From Opitutaceae bacterium UBA2377 (GTDB lineage: Bacteria; Verrucomicrobiota; Verrucomicrobiia; Opitutales; Opitutaceae): a stretch of DNA of 15,602 nucleotides. The position numbers and the translations under genes are program-made. The stretch lies in contig DDSZ01000010.1 in NCBI GenBank assembly GCA_002344205.1, positions 725-16,326 of the forward strand, given 5' to 3'. The notes under the pieces are model-generated. The model was not told the DNA's origin. It did not search any database and saw nothing but the letters and a program-made list of their open reading frames with translations. Below, in pieces: positions 8,971 to 15,602 of the stretch. Position 1 is the stretch's first letter; each line of letters starts with the position of its first letter.

Positions 8971-10333
8971 ATTTTTGCAGCCGCGCCATGACGCGTTCCT
9001 TGCCCAGCACCCGGAAGATGGCGGTGATGCTCGGACCGGCATTGGTGCCGGTGACAGCGAGCCGCGCAATCGCCTGGTAGTCGCCGAACCCGAGGCCCTT
9101 GCTCTCGGCGAGCGCCTTGAGTGCGGCCTCGATCGAGGCATCGCTCGAGAAATCCATCGTCGGCAGCGCCGCGATCAGTTCCGCAAGCCGCGCCTTCGGT
9201 TCGCCCTTGGCCATGACCTTGGCCTTCACCTTGTCGTCCACCGGATAGTCTTCGGTGAAAAAATAGACGGTGTAGGCGGCGAGTTCGTCCACCGATTTGA
9301 TCTTCGGCTGGGCCAGCAACATGACTTCGTGGAAATAGGCCTCATTAGCCATGACCGCGGCGCCATTCGGCAGCTTGGCAAAGCAGGCCTGCGCGAGCGC
9401 GAGGAATTTGTCGGCCGGCAGTTCCAGCAGGTAAGTCATGTTCAAATGCGCGAGCTTCTTCGGGTCGAACTTCGCGTTGCTCTGGTTCACGCCCGGCAGG
9501 TCAAACAGCCGGATGATGTCCGCGATTGGCAGTTTCTCACGGTCATCGCCGGGATTCCAGCCCAGCAGCGCGATGTAGTTGACCAACGCCTCGGGCAGGA
9601 AATGGCGTTGCTGGTATTCCTCAACCAAGGCGCCCTTGTCGCGCTTCGACATCTTGCCCTGCCCCATCTCGGGCGACTTTAGGATGAGCGGGATGTGCGC
9701 AAACTGCGGCACCGGGGCGCCGAAGGCCTTGAACAGCTCCACGTGCTTGCTTGTGTTGGACAGGTGATCCTCGCCGCGGATGACGTGCGTGATCTGCATC
9801 GCGATGTCGTCCACGACGTTCACGAAATGAAACACCGGGTTGCCGTCCGACCGCACGATCACGAAATCCTCGTCTTCCAGCCGCTCCACGCGACCGCGGA
9901 TGCGATCGTCGATCACCGTCGGCGCCACCTTCACCTTCTCGACCTCCTTCTTGCGGTGGTCGTCAAACACCCGGTAGCGCTCGCCGATCAGCTTGAACCA
10001 GATCGCGCCATCCTTCTCGTAGGTGCGGCCGGTCGCTTTCAGTTTCTCCAAATACTCACGGTAAATGTGCGCGCGCTCGCTCTGCCGATACGGGCCGAAA
10101 TTGCCGCCGACCTGCGGACCCTCGTCCCAATTCATGCCCAGCCAGTTGAGCGAACTGTAAATCAAGTCCACGAACTGCTCGCTGTTCCGCTCCTTGTCCG
10201 TGTCCTCAATCCGCAGGATGAAAGCACCGCCCGTGTGCCGGGCATAAAGCCAGTTGAACAGCGCGGTGCGGGCGCTGCCGATATGGAAGAAGCCGGTGGG
10301 ACTGGGGGCGAAACGGACGCGGACGTTGGACAT
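8951..10333 (-). CDS. gltX: Glutamyl-tRNA synthetase
   Basis: This enzyme charges tRNA-Glu with glutamate in the cytoplasm. The 460-residue class I synthetase has the HIGH box [14 protein letters not shown] at 10-23, RIEDTD at 41-46, [20 protein letters not shown] at 171-190 and the KMSKS box [11 protein letters not shown] at 224-234. An all-helical C-terminal anticodon-binding region follows. Length is normal (about 470-490 in most bacteria). No cysteine cluster is visible near residues 98-125, so the zinc site of the E. coli enzyme seems absent. I chose ATG 10333 ([14 protein letters not shown]). An upstream ATG at 10396 would add 21 residues not expected for the family and would run into the divergent gene. 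It ends KFSAAAA, with its stop inside the end of the ASCH gene. Because GlnRS is also present, indirect charging of tRNA-Gln is probably unnecessary. Confidence 0.96.
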   Translation of the reverse strand: MSNVRVRFAPSPTGFFHIGSARTALFNWLYARHTGGAFILRIEDTDKERNSEQFVDLIYSSLNWLGMNWDEGPQVGGNFGPYRQSERAHIYREYLEKLKATGRTYEKDGAIWFKLIGERYRVFDDHRKKEVEKVKVAPTVIDDRIRGRVERLEDEDFVIVRSDGNPVFHFVNVVDDIAMQITHVIRGEDHLSNTSKHVELFKAFGAPVPQFAHIPLILKSPEMGQGKMSKRDKGALVEEYQQRHFLPEALVNYIALLGWNPGDDREKLPIADIIRLFDLPGVNQSNAKFDPKKLAHLNMTYLLELPADKFLALAQACFAKLPNGAAVMANEAYFHEVMLLAQPKIKSVDELAAYTVYFFTEDYPVDDKVKAKVMAKGEPKARLAELIAALPTMDFSSDASIEAALKALAESKGLGFGDYQAIARLAVTGTNAGPSITAIFRVLGKERVMARLQKFSAAAA

Positions 10334-10390
10334 GGGCGAATGAAGAATTGTGGCTTGTGAGTCGCGGCAACGGCCAGCAAGAAGCATCAC

Positions 10391-11149
10391 GTGCACGCTG
10401 TCAAAGCCGCTCCCCTCGATCCGCTCGCGCTGGTGTCACGGTTCGACGCCGCGGCGTCGGCCGCCGGATTCCGCATGGAGCAATATGGCGCCATCGACGG
10501 ATGCCCGCTGCCGACCTTCACCAAACGCACGCCCGGCCCGCGGCCGCGGATTTACCTTTCGGCCGGGATGCATGGCGATGAACCTGCCGCCCCCCTCGCC
10601 CTGCGGGAAATGCTGTCCGCCGGGCTTTTCGACGCGCGGGCAAGCTGGTTTTTGTGTCCGCTGCTCAACCCCACCGGACACGCCCGGGGCACCCGCGAAA
10701 ACGCCGCCGGCCACGATCTCAATCGCGACTACCAGGACCTCCGCCAGCCCGAGACCCGCGCGCATGTGGCCTGGCTCGAACGCCAGCCCCGCTTCGACCT
10801 CACGCTCTGCCTGCATGAAGACTGGGAGTCGCGCGGATTTTATCTCTACGAACTGAACCCTGCCAACCGGCCGAGTCTGGCCCCAGAGATGATCAACGCC
10901 GCGGCGCAGGTCTGTGCCATCGAGGATGCGGCCGTGATTGACGGCCGGGAATCCGCCGCGCCCGGCATCATCCGGCCCGTGAGCGATCCGTTGCTGCGCG
11001 CCAACTGGCCCGAGGCCATCTACCTGCGCAACCACCACACCACGCTCAGCTACACGCTCGAGTCGCCATCCATGCTTCCGCTGGCGCAGCGCGTGCGGGT
11101 GCTGCGCCTCGCCGTGGCGGCCGCCCTCACCCGGGCAACCCGCGGCTGA
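10391..11149 (+). CDS. M14-family zinc carboxypeptidase / succinylglutamate desuccinylase-like hydrolase
   Basis: The 252-residue product has the zinc-binding pattern of the M14 family. [10 protein letters not shown] holds H61 and E64, and CLHED holds the third ligand H142. DLNRDY (109-114) is the substrate-carboxylate binding motif, and TLESPS (222-227) supplies the probable catalytic glutamate E224. No signal peptide is seen, so it is probably cytoplasmic. The short form resembles murein-peptide amidase (MpaA) and aspartoacylase-type members, so it may trim peptides in cell-wall recycling or deacylate an amino acid. The sequence does not decide. The start is GTG at 10391; the next in-frame start, ATG 10475, would lose 28 residues. 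It is transcribed divergently from gltX across 57 bp and converges on the pseudouridine synthase gene with a 23-nt overlap of ends. Confidence 0.85.
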   Translation: MHAVKAAPLDPLALVSRFDAAASAAGFRMEQYGAIDGCPLPTFTKRTPGPRPRIYLSAGMHGDEPAAPLALREMLSAGLFDARASWFLCPLLNPTGHARGTRENAAGHDLNRDYQDLRQPETRAHVAWLERQPRFDLTLCLHEDWESRGFYLYELNPANRPSLAPEMINAAAQVCAIEDAAVIDGRESAAPGIIRPVSDPLLRANWPEAIYLRNHHTTLSYTLESPSMLPLAQRVRVLRLAVAAALTRATRG

Positions 11150-11939
11150 GACAAAACTCCCGCAGGTCCGGCGCCAGCGGCGCGTGAAAAACCGTGTCCA
11201 CCCCGGCCGCTCGCAGATCGATCTCCGCGCAGTGCAGCGCCTGCCGCGGCAACAGGAGTTTTTCGGCCAGCGCGGGCGTCCACCCGCGATCAATGAAATC
11301 GAGATACAGCCGGTCGTCGGGCCCGTAGATCTTGTCGCCGACCAGCGGATGACCCAGCCAATGCGCGTGCACGCGGATCTGGTGCTTGCGCCCGGTTTCC
11401 GTCACCACCTTCGCCAGGGTGAAGCCGCCCGCCGTCGCGACGGGCTCAAAATGCGTCACCGCCGGTTTGCCGGCCGGGTCCACGGCGGCTTTAATGAAAA
11501 CCGGGCTCGCCACATCATCACCCAGCGGCTGGTCCACCCGCACCGCCCCGGACATCTCCCCGGTGAGGATGGCGGTGTAAACCTTGCCCGCGCGGCGGTC
11601 CATCATTGCGGTCTGGAGCCGGCTGGCCATGGCGGCATCCTTCGCGAGCACGACGACTCCGCTGGTCTCTCGGTCCAGCCGGAAAACGAGGTGCATGGTC
11701 GGCAACGCGGTGTATTCGCGGGCCGCGCCGACGAGACTGGACCATGGCCCGGCTTTCGAAGGATGGCAGACCACGTCGCCCGGTTTGTTGATGACCAGCA
11801 ACCGTCCGTCCTCATGCACGATCCAGCCCTGCAGTTCTTCCGGCCGGATCTGGCGCACCGTATCGGTGCGTTGCGGCCGGGGCGGCCAGGCGCAGGCGCG
11901 CCGCGGATCAAACGCCGCCCTGTCTTCCGGGGTGCTCAC
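11127..11939 (-). CDS. RluA-family RNA pseudouridine synthase
   Basis: This enzyme isomerises specific uridines to pseudouridine in rRNA or tRNA, in the cytoplasm. The 270-residue protein has the family pattern VIHEDGRLLVINKPGDVVCHPS (about 40-61), the catalytic-loop motif RLDRETSGVVV with D89 as nucleophile, KVYTAILTGE (119-128) and TGRKHQIRVHAHWLGHPLVGD (about 182-202). No N-terminal S4 domain is evident: the first 35 residues are Pro/Arg-rich. The specific target (RluA-, RluC- or TruC-like) cannot be assigned. The start is GTG 11939, overlapping the stop of the upstream SDR gene as GTGA, a standard coupling arrangement. Frame openness upstream to 12047 lies within the SDR gene and is not used. 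Its last 23 nt overlap the M14 gene on the other strand. Confidence 0.92.
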   Translation of the reverse strand: MSTPEDRAAFDPRRACAWPPRPQRTDTVRQIRPEELQGWIVHEDGRLLVINKPGDVVCHPSKAGPWSSLVGAAREYTALPTMHLVFRLDRETSGVVVLAKDAAMASRLQTAMMDRRAGKVYTAILTGEMSGAVRVDQPLGDDVASPVFIKAAVDPAGKPAVTHFEPVATAGGFTLAKVVTETGRKHQIRVHAHWLGHPLVGDKIYGPDDRLYLDFIDRGWTPALAEKLLLPRQALHCAEIDLRAAGVDTVFHAPLAPDLREFCLSRGLPG

Positions 11940-12766
11940 TTGCTCACCTGCTTCAGCCGGAACCGCGCGAGCACTTTCGCCGCCAGCCATGCGGCCAACG
12001 GTTTCGGCAGTTTGGAAACGAGCGCGGTGCTCACCCGGTTTTTCCAACCCGTCACGATCTGCGCCCGGCCCCGGGCGAGGGCGCGCAACGCCAGCAGCAC
12101 GACATCGTCCGCGGCCATCCCGAACGCATCCGGCACGCTGCCCTGCCGCAGCCCGGCCCGTCGAAAAAAATTGGTGGAGGTCGGCCCCGGGCAGACCACC
12201 AGGGTGCGCACCCCGGTGCCGCGCAGCTCTTCGTTCAGGGCCAGGCTCCAGTGCTGCACAAAGGACTTCGATGCCCCGTAGGCCGCCAGGTAAGCGGTGG
12301 GCTGGAAGGCCGCCGTCGAGGCCACGGTGACCACCGCCCCGCCGCGCTCCTTGAGCACAGGCAGCAACCGGCCCGTCAAGTCCAGCACCGCCCGCACATT
12401 CACGTCCACCAGCTCAAGCTGGTGCGCCAGCTCCGGCTCCGGAAACCGCCCATAAGCCCCGAAGCCGCTGTTGTTTATCAGCAGCACCGCGCCGCCCGCG
12501 GCATCCTCCCGCACCCAGTCCGCCACCGCCGTTGCCGCAGCAGCGATGTCCGCCGGTTTGGCCAGATCGCACGGGATGTGGCGCAGATTAAGCTGTGTAG
12601 ATTTTATGTCCGGTTCGGTTCTGGAGAGGTTGCAAAATCGCAGGGAAGGATTCAGCTTCCCCAACAGCCCGATGAAAGATTTTCCAATCCCGGAAGATCC
12701 CCCCGTCACGATGACGGAGGTGAAATTAGAAAGTTCTGCGCTTAGCGCGGTCATGCGGTCGGGCAT
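11936..12766 (-). CDS. Short-chain dehydrogenase/reductase (SDR)
   Basis: This is an NAD(P)(H)-dependent oxidoreductase of the classical SDR family, 276 residues with a Rossmann fold. It shows the cofactor motif TGGSSGIG (21-28), NNSG (98-101, a variant of NNAG), catalytic S150, and YGASK with Y163 and K167. PGPTSTNFF in the C-terminal half is the usual PG motif. The C-terminal tail (KLPKPLAAWLAAKVLARFRLKQ) is amphipathic and basic, as in SDRs related to 3-ketosphinganine reductase/DltE-type enzymes, and could touch membranes. The substrate is unknown. Possible starts are ATG 12766 (chosen), ATG 12754, and ATG 12826, which would overlap the divergent hpf gene. None has a Shine-Dalgarno. The stop overlaps the GTG of the pseudouridine synthase gene, so the two are cotranslated. 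Confidence 0.9.
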   Translation of the reverse strand: MPDRMTALSAELSNFTSVIVTGGSSGIGKSFIGLLGKLNPSLRFCNLSRTEPDIKSTQLNLRHIPCDLAKPADIAAAATAVADWVREDAAGGAVLLINNSGFGAYGRFPEPELAHQLELVDVNVRAVLDLTGRLLPVLKERGGAVVTVASTAAFQPTAYLAAYGASKSFVQHWSLALNEELRGTGVRTLVVCPGPTSTNFFRRAGLRQGSVPDAFGMAADDVVLLALRALARGRAQIVTGWKNRVSTALVSKLPKPLAAWLAAKVLARFRLKQVSK

Positions 12767-12773
12767 CAGGATT

Positions 12774-12779
12774 TTGTCA
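12774..12779 (+). promoter_or_regulatory. Candidate -35 box for hpf
   Basis: TTGTCA differs from the consensus TTGACA by one base and lies in the short AT-richer gap before hpf. No good -10 box sits 16-18 bases downstream, so this is only suggestive. The transcript would have a very short leader. Confidence 0.2.
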
Positions 12780-12805
12780 GTAACCCAAAAACCATAGGTC
12801 GTATC

Positions 12806-13180
12806 ATGAACAGACAAAATAACCACGAACTAATCGTCTCCGGCATCCACCTCGATCTGACCCCCTCGCTCAAAACCTACGTGCGGGAAAAAGCCGAACG
12901 ATTGTTCCGACACGAGGACCATATCATCCGGATTCGCGTGGAACTGGAGTGCGACCCCAAGGAAGCCGTCAGCACGCGTTTCAAGGCCAAGGGCCACATC
13001 GCCATCAACGGCCCCGATCTCAACGCCTCCGTCTCCGCCGACGAATGCCACAAGGCCGTCTCCCTGCTGGTGGACAAGCTCGACCGCATGCTCGCCAAGC
13101 GGCACTACCTGAAGAAGGCCAAGCGCAATCATCCGCACGCGATCGAGTTCGACGATGTCGAGCTGCCCAAGGCGGTCTGA
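12806..13180 (+). CDS. hpf: Ribosome hibernation promoting factor / RaiA-like protein
   Basis: The 124-residue product matches the S30AE/sigma-54 modulation family. These proteins bind the 30S decoding region and inactivate ribosomes in stationary phase. The sequence ELIVSGIHLDLTPSLKTYVREKAERL (about 8-33) and the later DLNASVSADECHKAVSLLVDKLDRML (about 71-96) show the beta-alpha-beta-beta-beta-alpha order. A basic stretch follows (AKRHYLKKAKRNH). Length fits the short or intermediate class (E. coli HPF 95, YfiA 113); no long-form dimerisation domain is present. The tail ends IEFDDVELPKAV. The start is ATG 12806, with only a weak TAGG upstream. It is divergent from the SDR gene with 39 bp between starts and has a strong terminator 28 nt after the stop, so it is probably monocistronic. 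Confidence 0.93.
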   Translation: MNRQNNHELIVSGIHLDLTPSLKTYVREKAERLFRHEDHIIRIRVELECDPKEAVSTRFKAKGHIAINGPDLNASVSADECHKAVSLLVDKLDRMLAKRHYLKKAKRNHPHAIEFDDVELPKAV

Positions 13181-13208
13181 CCATCCAAGTCAACCCGCAC
13201 CCACGTCA

Positions 13209-13236
13209 GAAAACCCGCCCCACCCGGCGGGTTTTC
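13209..13236 (+). terminator. Intrinsic terminator after hpf
   Basis: A perfect 11-bp stem GAAAACCCGCC/GGCGGGTTTTC with a 6-nt loop is followed by TTGCTT. The T-run at the base of the right arm forms the U-tract. It ends the hpf transcript and insulates it from the glycosidase gene that starts 29 nt later. Confidence 0.9.
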
Positions 13237-13264
13237 TTGCTTATGGGTGCATCCCCCGCGAAGC

Positions 13265-15469
13265 ATGCCGCCCGTGATTGGCGACATCACTTGGACCACC
13301 CCCGGCCAAACCTCGGCCGACTCCCTCCCCATCGGCAACGGCGACCTCGCCGCCAACGTCTGGACCGAACCCAACGGCGACATCCTCCTCTATGTCGCAA
13401 AAAACGACGCCTGGGACCACCTCGGCCGGCTGATCAAGCTCGGCCGCCTCCGGCTTTCGCTCAAGCCCGGTCTCGATCCCGCCGCCAAAGGCTTCGAGCA
13501 GAAACTCTCGTTGGCCGAAGGCGTCATCATCATCCGCGACGGCACAAGCACCGTGCGCCTGTGGGCCGACGCTCATTGGCCCCGCCTGCATATCGAATGC
13601 GAAAGCTCGCGGCCGGTCGAGTGGCAGGCTCGGCTCGACCCGTGGCGCACCAAGCCGCGGCTCATCGAGAAAGGCGAGGTGCACGGCGCCAGCGGACTGG
13701 AAAAGGCGCCGTTCGACCTGATCGCCCAACCCGACATCATCGTGCGCAAGGAGCGTGCCGGCATCATCTGGTATCAGCGCAACGAATCCTCCATCTGGCC
13801 GCTCACCCTGGAACAACAGGGCCTGGCCGGCTTCAAGGACAGCTCCACTGATCCGCTCCTGCACCGCACCTTCGGCGGCTGCCTGACCGGGCCCGGTTTC
13901 AAGAAGCGCGGCGACGCCACGCTCATCAGCGCGAAAAAAATCACGACAGCCGCGCTGACCCTGACCGTCCACACCGCGCAAACCGGGACCGCCACGGAAT
14001 GGATCGACACCATCCGCGCCCAAGCCCTGGACGAGTCGCGGCCCGCTCCCGCCGAAGCGCGCGCCGACCACGAGACCTGGTGGCGTGAGTTCTGGGGCCG
14101 CACCCATCTCCAGATCGAGACCCGCGCGCCCGACTGGAACCAGGCCGCGACCATCTCGCAGCACGTCAACTGGCAGCGCTACCTCGTCGCCTGCTGCAGC
14201 CGCGGCCTGTTTCCGCTCAAGTTCAACGGCGGCCTTTTCACCGCCGACTGGAACCTGCCCGGCGAGGCCTTCGACGCCGACTACCGCCGCTGGGGCGGCG
14301 GCTACTGGTGGCAGAACACCCGTCTGCCCTACTGGACCATGCTCGCGCACGGCGACTACGAGCTGCTGCGCCCGCTCTTCCGGATGTATCGCGAGCTGCT
14401 GCCGCTGGCCGAGCACCGCTCCCAGGCATGGTTTGGCCACGGCGGAGCGTTCTTTCCGGAGACCCAGTATTTCTGGGGCACCCACCTGCCCTCCAATTAT
14501 GGCTGGGATCGCGAAGGCAAACTCCCCCGCGACGTGGAAAACCAGTATATCCGCCATTATTGGACCAGCGGCCTGGAACTGATCGCCCTGATGCTCGAGA
14601 CCTACCAGCACACCGGCGACACCGCGCTGCTGGAGAACGACCTGTTGCCCGTGGCCCGCGCGGTCCTGAAATTTTTTGCCCTGCACTACGGCAACGACGC
14701 CAAGGGCCGCCTGCGCCTCGCTCCCGCGCAATCCCTCGAAACCTGGTGGGAAGCAGAGAACCCCATGCCCGAGGTGGCCGCATTGCACTACCTGCTCCCG
14801 CAGCTTCTCGGCCTGCCGGCCCAATCGCTGGGTGTGGCGGACCTCGGCGCCTGGCGCGCCCTCACCGCCCGCCTGCCCGCCCTTCCCATCGCCCCGGTGG
14901 ACGGCCGGCCCAAACTGCTGGCCGCCGCCAAACATGAAGGCGTGCCGAAAAATTCCGAAAATCCCGAGCTCTACGCCATCTTCCCTTTCAAGCTCTACGG
15001 CCTCGGCCGGCCCGACCTCGATACCGCCCGCTGGGCCTTCACCCGCCGAACCTTCCCCGATACCGGCGGCTGGCGCCAAGACGCCGTTCAGGCCGCCTTG
15101 GTCGGTTTCACCGAGTCCGCCACCTTCTACGTCACGAAAAATTTTACCGACGGAAACATCACCCCGGCCCGCTTCAAAGGCTTCTGTGGGCCGAATTACG
15201 ACTGGGTGCCGGATTTTGACCATAGCAGCACGGCCCAGTTGGCGCTGCAAAACATGCTCGTGCAGTGCGTGGACGACAAAATCCTCCTTTTTCCCGCCTG
15301 GCCGGTCCGGCGGTGGAACGTGAAATTCAAGCTCCACGTCGCCCGGCAAACGACCATCGAAGGCGAACTCAAGGATGACCAACTCATCTCGCTCGTCGTC
15401 ACCCCGCCCGCTCGCCGCCGCGATGTGATCCTTCTGCTCGACAAAGACAAAGTCGCCACCAGCGCGTGA
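13265..15469 (+). CDS. DUF5703/GH95-like glycoside hydrolase (six-hairpin type)
   Basis: The 734-residue product begins WTTPGQTSADSLPIGNGD (about 10-27), then NVWTEPNGDILLYVAKNDAW and RLIKLGRLRLS. This is the pattern of the DUF5703 N-terminal beta-domain found in front of (alpha/alpha)6 glycosidases. The helical part includes QRYLVACCSRGLFPLKFNGG (about 303-322), corresponding to the SSRPGxLPxNLQG region of GH95. Near the end PDFDHSSTAQLALQNMLVQ (649-667) corresponds to the GH95 DGNFGxTAGIxEML region. WNVKFKLHVARQTTIEGEL is the typical C-terminal beta-domain. GH95 enzymes act on alpha-L-fucosides or galactosides; substrate here is unknown. No signal peptide is visible from ATG 13265 or the in-frame GTG 13247, so cytoplasmic action on imported oligosaccharides is inferred. 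It stands alone, bounded by terminators on both sides, with no sugar transporter or regulator beside it. Confidence 0.82.
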   Translation: MPPVIGDITWTTPGQTSADSLPIGNGDLAANVWTEPNGDILLYVAKNDAWDHLGRLIKLGRLRLSLKPGLDPAAKGFEQKLSLAEGVIIIRDGTSTVRLWADAHWPRLHIECESSRPVEWQARLDPWRTKPRLIEKGEVHGASGLEKAPFDLIAQPDIIVRKERAGIIWYQRNESSIWPLTLEQQGLAGFKDSSTDPLLHRTFGGCLTGPGFKKRGDATLISAKKITTAALTLTVHTAQTGTATEWIDTIRAQALDESRPAPAEARADHETWWREFWGRTHLQIETRAPDWNQAATISQHVNWQRYLVACCSRGLFPLKFNGGLFTADWNLPGEAFDADYRRWGGGYWWQNTRLPYWTMLAHGDYELLRPLFRMYRELLPLAEHRSQAWFGHGGAFFPETQYFWGTHLPSNYGWDREGKLPRDVENQYIRHYWTSGLELIALMLETYQHTGDTALLENDLLPVARAVLKFFALHYGNDAKGRLRLAPAQSLETWWEAENPMPEVAALHYLLPQLLGLPAQSLGVADLGAWRALTARLPALPIAPVDGRPKLLAAAKHEGVPKNSENPELYAIFPFKLYGLGRPDLDTARWAFTRRTFPDTGGWRQDAVQAALVGFTESATFYVTKNFTDGNITPARFKGFCGPNYDWVPDFDHSSTAQLALQNMLVQCVDDKILLFPAWPVRRWNVKFKLHVARQTTIEGELKDDQLISLVVTPPARRRDVILLLDKDKVATSA

Positions 15470-15505
15470 CCGTCTGTAATCGTCTCCCGGCCTGTATTTC
15501 CCTAA

Positions 15506-15532
15506 GTTTTGATTATCCCTAAGCATCAAAAC
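15506..15532. repeat. AT-rich inverted repeat after the glycosidase gene
   Basis: GTTTTGAT (15506-15513) and ATCAAAAC (15525-15532) are perfect 8-bp complements around an 11-base spacer, 36 nt after the glycosidase stop. The short direct repeat CCCTAAG (at about 15500 and 15517) also falls here. It may help end the glycosidase transcript, but lacks a GC-rich stem or a plus-strand T-run. Confidence 0.45.
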
Positions 15533-15534
15533 AA

Positions 15535-15566
15535 AAGCCCCCGCAAACCGTTGTTTGCGAGGGCTT
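15535..15566 (-). terminator. Intrinsic terminator of the tRNA gene
   Basis: Read on the minus strand, a 14-bp stem (AAGCCCTCGCAAAC pairing with GTTTGCGGGGGCTT, one G-U pair) with a 4-nt loop is followed by TTTTGTTTT. It lies 5 nt beyond the 3' CCA of the tRNA. On the plus strand there is no T-run, so it serves the tRNA transcript. Confidence 0.88.
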
Positions 15567-15570
15567 AGAG

Positions 15571-15602
15571 TGGCGCAGCCGTAGGGAGTCGAACCCCAAA
15601 CC
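15571..15602 (-). tRNA. tRNA, 3' part only (isotype not determinable)
   Basis: On the minus strand the last bases read a T arm (stem TGGGG/CCCTA, loop TTCGACT) followed by the acceptor strand CGGCTGC, discriminator G and encoded CCA. The anticodon lies beyond the window edge. The 5' strand of the acceptor stem should read GCAGCCG. A tmRNA is less likely because its 5' end normally starts GGGG. Confidence 0.85.

Noticed and set aside
13241..15529. Long open frame on the minus strand (762 codons) opposite the glycosidase gene
   Set aside because: Composition is that of a GC-driven shadow; the plus frame carries DUF5703/GH95-like motifs throughout.
15571..15602. tmRNA rather than tRNA at the right edge
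   Set aside because: The T loop TTCGACT occurs in tmRNA too, but the acceptor strand CGGCTGC pairs with GCAGCCG, not with the usual GGGG start of tmRNA. The rest lies outside the window.

Overview
The window is a compact, GC-rich stretch of bacterial chromosome made almost entirely of housekeeping genes. No intergenic gap exceeds about 150 bases. The gene content suggests a member of the Verrucomicrobiota, most likely Opitutaceae: a two-repeat ClpC with an [15 protein letters not shown] start, an mcsA-mcsB-clpC cluster in a genome that otherwise looks Gram-negative, a stand-alone prepilin-like protein, a CBS/DRTGG-type Mn pyrophosphatase, a GlnRS alongside GluRS, and a DUF5703/GH95-like glycosidase. 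This placement is inferred from protein character, not from a search.

Left part (1-3960, minus strand): ilvE (class IV aminotransferase), then mcsA, mcsB and clpC. The last three are tightly spaced (4 and 21 nt). They form a protein-arginine phosphorylation and degradation module: McsA (zinc adaptor), McsB (arginine kinase, with both its catalytic motifs and its RDxxRA phospho-arginine sensor motif) and ClpC (unfoldase, cut by the window edge). No CtsR repressor gene lies beside them.

Middle (4067-8970, plus strand): a prepilin-like secreted protein gene, then a tight three-gene run. This run holds a 578-aa Mn-dependent inorganic pyrophosphatase with CBS-DRTGG-CBS insertion, glutaminyl-tRNA synthetase with an unusual insertion, and a small ASCH-like plus winged-helix protein of unknown function. 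Pyrophosphate removal and aminoacylation are biochemically compatible, since charging releases PPi.

Right part (8951-15602): gltX (minus) overlaps the end of the ASCH gene tail to tail. An M14-type zinc carboxypeptidase or deacylase gene (plus, GTG start) diverges from gltX and overlaps the end of an rluA-type pseudouridine synthase gene (minus). The latter is translationally coupled through a GTGA overlap to an upstream short-chain dehydrogenase gene. Divergent from these is hpf/raiA (ribosome hibernation) with a strong intrinsic terminator. Next come a cytoplasmic-looking DUF5703/GH95-like glycosidase gene and, at the right edge, the 3' end of a tRNA on the minus strand with its own terminator.

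No CRISPR array, insertion sequence, phage gene, integrase or obvious defence system is visible. The items most worth a second look are the arginine-phosphorylation module, the 33-bp in-frame direct repeat inside clpC, the ASCH-winged-helix protein behind glnS, and the GlnRS insertion.
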